Of a stretch of 64,000 nucleotides of DNA, positions 61,150 through 64,000 are shown piece after piece. This DNA is from Trebouxia sp. TZW2008 (taxonomy: Eukaryota > Chlorophyta > Trebouxiophyceae > Trebouxiales > Trebouxiaceae): NCBI GenBank assembly GCA_002118135.1, contig BDIU01000176.1, positions 186,001 to 250,000 on the forward strand. Direction: 5' to 3'. Each line of letters starts with the position of its first letter. The first letter of the stretch is position 1. The position numbers were made by a program, and so were the translations under genes. Under the pieces are notes generated by a model. It ran no database searches, had not been told where the DNA came from, and saw only the letters and a list, made by a program, of their open reading frames with translations.

Positions 61150-64000
61150 GCAAAAGAAGCAACAGCGTGAGCTTTCACTCACCGGAACAGTCCCACTGTC
61201 CCACAACACTTGCAGCCCGGTCCCCTCTGCTGTCACACACAATCTCCACCACCAGGAACTGTTGTGGAGAGACCGTCAACAGCAGCAGCAGCAGCAGCAG
61301 TAGCAGCAGCAACAGCATGAGCTTTCACTCACCGAAACAGTCCCAGTGTCCCAATCACTTGCAGCATGTTCTCCTCTGCTGTCGCATGACTACCAGGGAA
61401 TGCTGTGGGAACACCATCAACAGCAGCAGCAACAACAGAAGCAGCAGCAACAGGCAATTCTCACCGGCACAGGTCCACTATCCCATATCACTTGCAGCAT
61501 ATTCTCCTCTGGCGTGACATGGGTCCCGTCAGCAGGGAATGCTGTAGGAACACCATCGACAGACTTGACAGCCATGACCCCGGGCAGAGAGTACTTGAGG
61601 GGGTCACTCTTGGGCAACTTCATGATATCATTCTGGGAGCCATCAGTGTACACGATGTGGGAGAGTTTGGTTGCAAAGGACATGGTGTCCCTGTTGACCC
61701 TTTGCAACAGGCCGCCACCCATGCCAAAAGCAACAGCCTGCATACATTGATTTTGTATGCGAGGCAGCATGGAGAAAAGCTGTGGTTAGAGACGGATTCA
61801 GTGTACAGCTCAGCTGACAGATGACACCTGTGTGAGAGGCGTGTTCGCAATGCCAATCCCTGCAAAAGCTGTGTCAGAGCTTTGCCGGGCATGCAAATTA
61901 GCACTGACAAGGGTGTGTCAGCAGTGAGACCAGCAGGCAGCATGCAGCTGCCTTTTTTGATTGTATCATGCTCTGCAGTCTGGGCTCAGCCTGCAATTGC
62001 AGGCATTAGGCTGGACAGCACATCAATAGTAGCAATCTGACACTAGCATGCCACAATACAGGCAGATACATGGCTGCGCTCTTCCATGCATGACTGTAGT
62101 ATGTAAGCAGTTTGCACAAACCCAAACGCATACGGAGTAACAAAATGACATACAAAGCTTGATCGAGGAGGCATTGGGTACCTGAGCAGAGAAGCCTTTG
62201 GCCATCACAGCTTGCAAGATCTCGTCAAGCTTTCCTATGTTGATACCGTCTCCTTGAATGACCCCGCACCCTCTGGGCACCTTGTATCCCAAAGAGTTTG
62301 TGTCCACACCAAAGACCTTCTCAGCAGCTTCTAGACCCATCAAAACCGCTTCTACAGGGTCACCTGCAAGGCAGCAGCGGCTGCTGAGCTTGGGCAAAAT
62401 GCATGACAGACTGCTGCATTGAGCTAAACAGAAATGCAGTAAGGACAGGGCCAAAGAGGTAGAATGACTAATGGGGCAGTGTCAAGGTTATTGCCTGCTG
62501 AAGTTGTGCAATTGTATGATAGACTGCTGCATTGAGCTGAACAGAAATGCAGTAAGGACAGGGCCAAAAAGTTGGAATGACTAATGGGGCAGTGTCAAGG
62601 TTATCGCCTGCTGAAGTTGTGCAATTGTATGATAGACTGCTGCATTGATGGAAATGATGAGGTGCGTCAAGTAGCACAGGCCTGTAAGGAGTACTGCGCC
62701 CATCGCATTTCCCCTAGCGCTTCAGGACGTGCAGTGCAATCCTAGGATCATGTAGTCCACTTAAGTGATTGAGGCCAGGTGCTTGCTTGATGTAATGCAA
62801 TGTATACATGCCATGCAAGAGGCAGCAAGTAAGGTCGCCATAAAAGTGTTCAGAGCAAGTTGTACATGTTTATCTAGATTTGTTAACACCAAGTCTCACC
62901 TGAATCTGGTCGCAATACAATGAAGCCGCCTTTCCCTACTTGCTTCTGGGCTACTGCTGGCAGGTGCTGTGCCAGAGCCTGCATGCATACAATAGGATGC
63001 TCTAGTACCTTGGAAGTCAATTCAACATTGAATAGAACTGATTTACATGAGCTGCATGTGAGCTAACATTTGGGTTTGCTGGCATGATGATCAATACTGA
63101 CATGGGCATAACACCGGAAGTAAAGAGCTGACTGATCCCGTGAGCGTTTTGGCACGCATTGCACTATACACCAGGCAAGCAATGGCATCTGACATCATGA
63201 AAACATGTAGCTACTGGCATATGTGGATATGCTGCTGTGGCACTGTAAGACTGGAGTGTTGTCAAGCATGCGCCACGACGATGGACTCAGAGGCTCAAAG
63301 TCAAGCTCTGCAAGTGAAAGGTTGAAAACGAAGCAACCACAAAATCAAGGCATTGGCAATAAGGTTTTAATGCAAGACAGCACCTGCACATACCCTTGTC
63401 AGATTTAAGACCCAGCACTGCTCTCACCTCAGCATAGTCATAGCTGTCCATGACGCAAGCAAACAGGCCTGACCCGAAGTTTTCTATCATGTTCTCCATG
63501 GCTTCTCGCTCAGTGTGCCAGGCTGTCATGACACTGTGCTCTGTTGCAGGTATACTCATTCCCACAGGCTCCCCGTCATTCAGGTGAAACTGCATCAGAA
63601 TGGCAGGATCAAGGAGCCTTCCCATCTTACAAGCAAATTGACTCGGTACTCTGCGCCAAGGCTAAACCACAGCCCAATAGCAGCGCAAAGGTATGTGTGT
63701 TGCTCACCTTGCTGACAACATCAGCTAAACTGCACTGTACTAATCAGCCTTGTGTGCATCATGTCATGCAAAGCACGTGGAACTTTCAAGTCCAAGGCAC
63801 ACCACGTACTGGGCATCACGCATGCACCTGTGCATCACAAGCAGCTGACAATGTATCTGTCCTTTCAAAAGTTTAGCAGATGCGCAACTCCCCCCAGCAC
63901 GCTTTGCTCCTGACATCATGATGTACAGAAGCACATGAAAGCGGCAAACTCTGGGTCCATCATAGAGGAGTTGATTCACTCACCTGTGCATAGTAGGCAG
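60100..64000 (-). CDS. NAMPT: Nicotinamide phosphoribosyltransferase (5' partial at window edge)
   Basis: Exons: 64000-63984 (ends AYYAQ), 63593-63431, 62980-62899, 62364-62183, 61739-61463 and 60248-60100 (TAA stop). Family motifs in order: SIPATEHSVMTAW (the His matches the catalytic His of human NAMPT), FACVMDSYDY, GGFIVLRPDS joined to GDP (phosphoribosyl/diphosphate site), VIQGDGINI and AFGMGGGLLQRV. The enzyme makes nicotinamide mononucleotide from nicotinamide and PRPP, the rate-limiting step of the two-step NAD salvage route; it is cytosolic in characterised relatives. The last exon joins in phase 0 to give DSGPVPVKWKKFSDL. The C-terminal 50 residues (WRALPKSADVRSQPLKDKV) are less conserved. 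The N-terminal half lies outside the window. The intron before the last exon contains three decayed copies of the preceding exon's end. Confidence 0.88.
60660..60745 (+). repeat. (AGC)n trinucleotide tract
   Basis: AGCAGCAGCAG with interruptions in the last NAMPT intron. The Ala/Ser/Gln frames are artefacts. Confidence 0.85.
60985..61535 (-). repeat. NAMPT: Four copies of a NAMPT exon end with (CAG)n tracts
   Basis: TCTCACCGGCACAG..CCACT.TCCCA..TCACTTGCAGC, a variable block and GGAA(T/C)TGTGG.A.ACCGTC recur at about 60990, 61180, 61325 and 61465 (spacings about 190, 145, 140). Each is followed by CAG repeats (61082-61150, 61280-61318, 61419-61452). The copy at 61465-61535 is the end of the supported exon (LQVIWDSGPVP). 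Confidence 0.8.
62400..62655 (+). repeat. Near-identical 113-bp intronic tandem duplication
   Basis: GACTGCTGCATTGAGCT(A/G)AAC and the following 90 bases (to TTGTGCAATTGTATGATA) occur at 62409 and 62522 with about four differences, and a third start at 62635. It lies in a NAMPT intron and contains no exon. Confidence 0.9.

Noticed and set aside
61017..61520. Plus-strand Ser/Gln-rich protein
   Set aside because: It is CAG tracts in the last NAMPT intron, antisense to an exon array.

Overview
The window is nuclear DNA of a eukaryote, most likely a chlorophyte green alga. Genes are split into many short exons with GT-AG introns. TGTAA-type poly(A) signals follow the first gene. An ENY2 homologue carries the plant-type SVNRPPTPE start. 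Predicted secreted proteins carry an R-x-LLQ motif, which I associate with algal secretory proteins. There are no operons and no ribosomal RNA genes, and I recognised no tRNA.

Layout, left to right: (1) 1-4534, plus strand, 3' part of an RMC1/Mic1-like gene (MON1-CCZ1 regulator). (2) 7488-4989, minus, a secreted protein with a Hedgehog-type Hint (Hog) autoprocessing domain. (3) 8970-8351, minus, ENY2/SUS1, the small SAGA/TREX-2 subunit. (4) 9343-11698, plus, a membrane fatty-acid-desaturase-superfamily protein with three histidine boxes, divergent from ENY2. (5) 50398-12384, minus, one 38-kb gene for a PIEZO mechanosensitive channel with at least 40 short exons, complete from start codon to the conserved C terminus, with one 60-N assembly gap. 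(6) about 59.6 kb to 51566, minus, a secreted or membrane-anchored alkaline-phosphatase-like type I phosphodiesterase. (7) 64000-60100, minus, nicotinamide phosphoribosyltransferase (NAMPT), running off the right edge.

The most unusual property is architectural. Many exons of PIEZO, and several in the RMC1, ENY2, phosphodiesterase and NAMPT genes, have one to five extra diverged copies in the adjoining intron or flank. The copies are direct tandem duplications of about 110-230 bp that include the exon, its splice sites and flanking intron. Some copies keep an open frame and intact splice sites (candidate alternative or mutually exclusive exons). Others have stops, frameshifts or truncations (ghost exons). 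I have found no known mobile element that explains this.

The genes are not an obvious pathway. They cover mechanosensation, endosomal Rab7 activation, transcription/mRNA export, lipid modification, extracellular phosphate-ester hydrolysis, NAD salvage and an autoprocessing secreted protein. Exon boundaries were read by eye and may be off by a few bases; in several places the splice phase could not be resolved, and this is stated.
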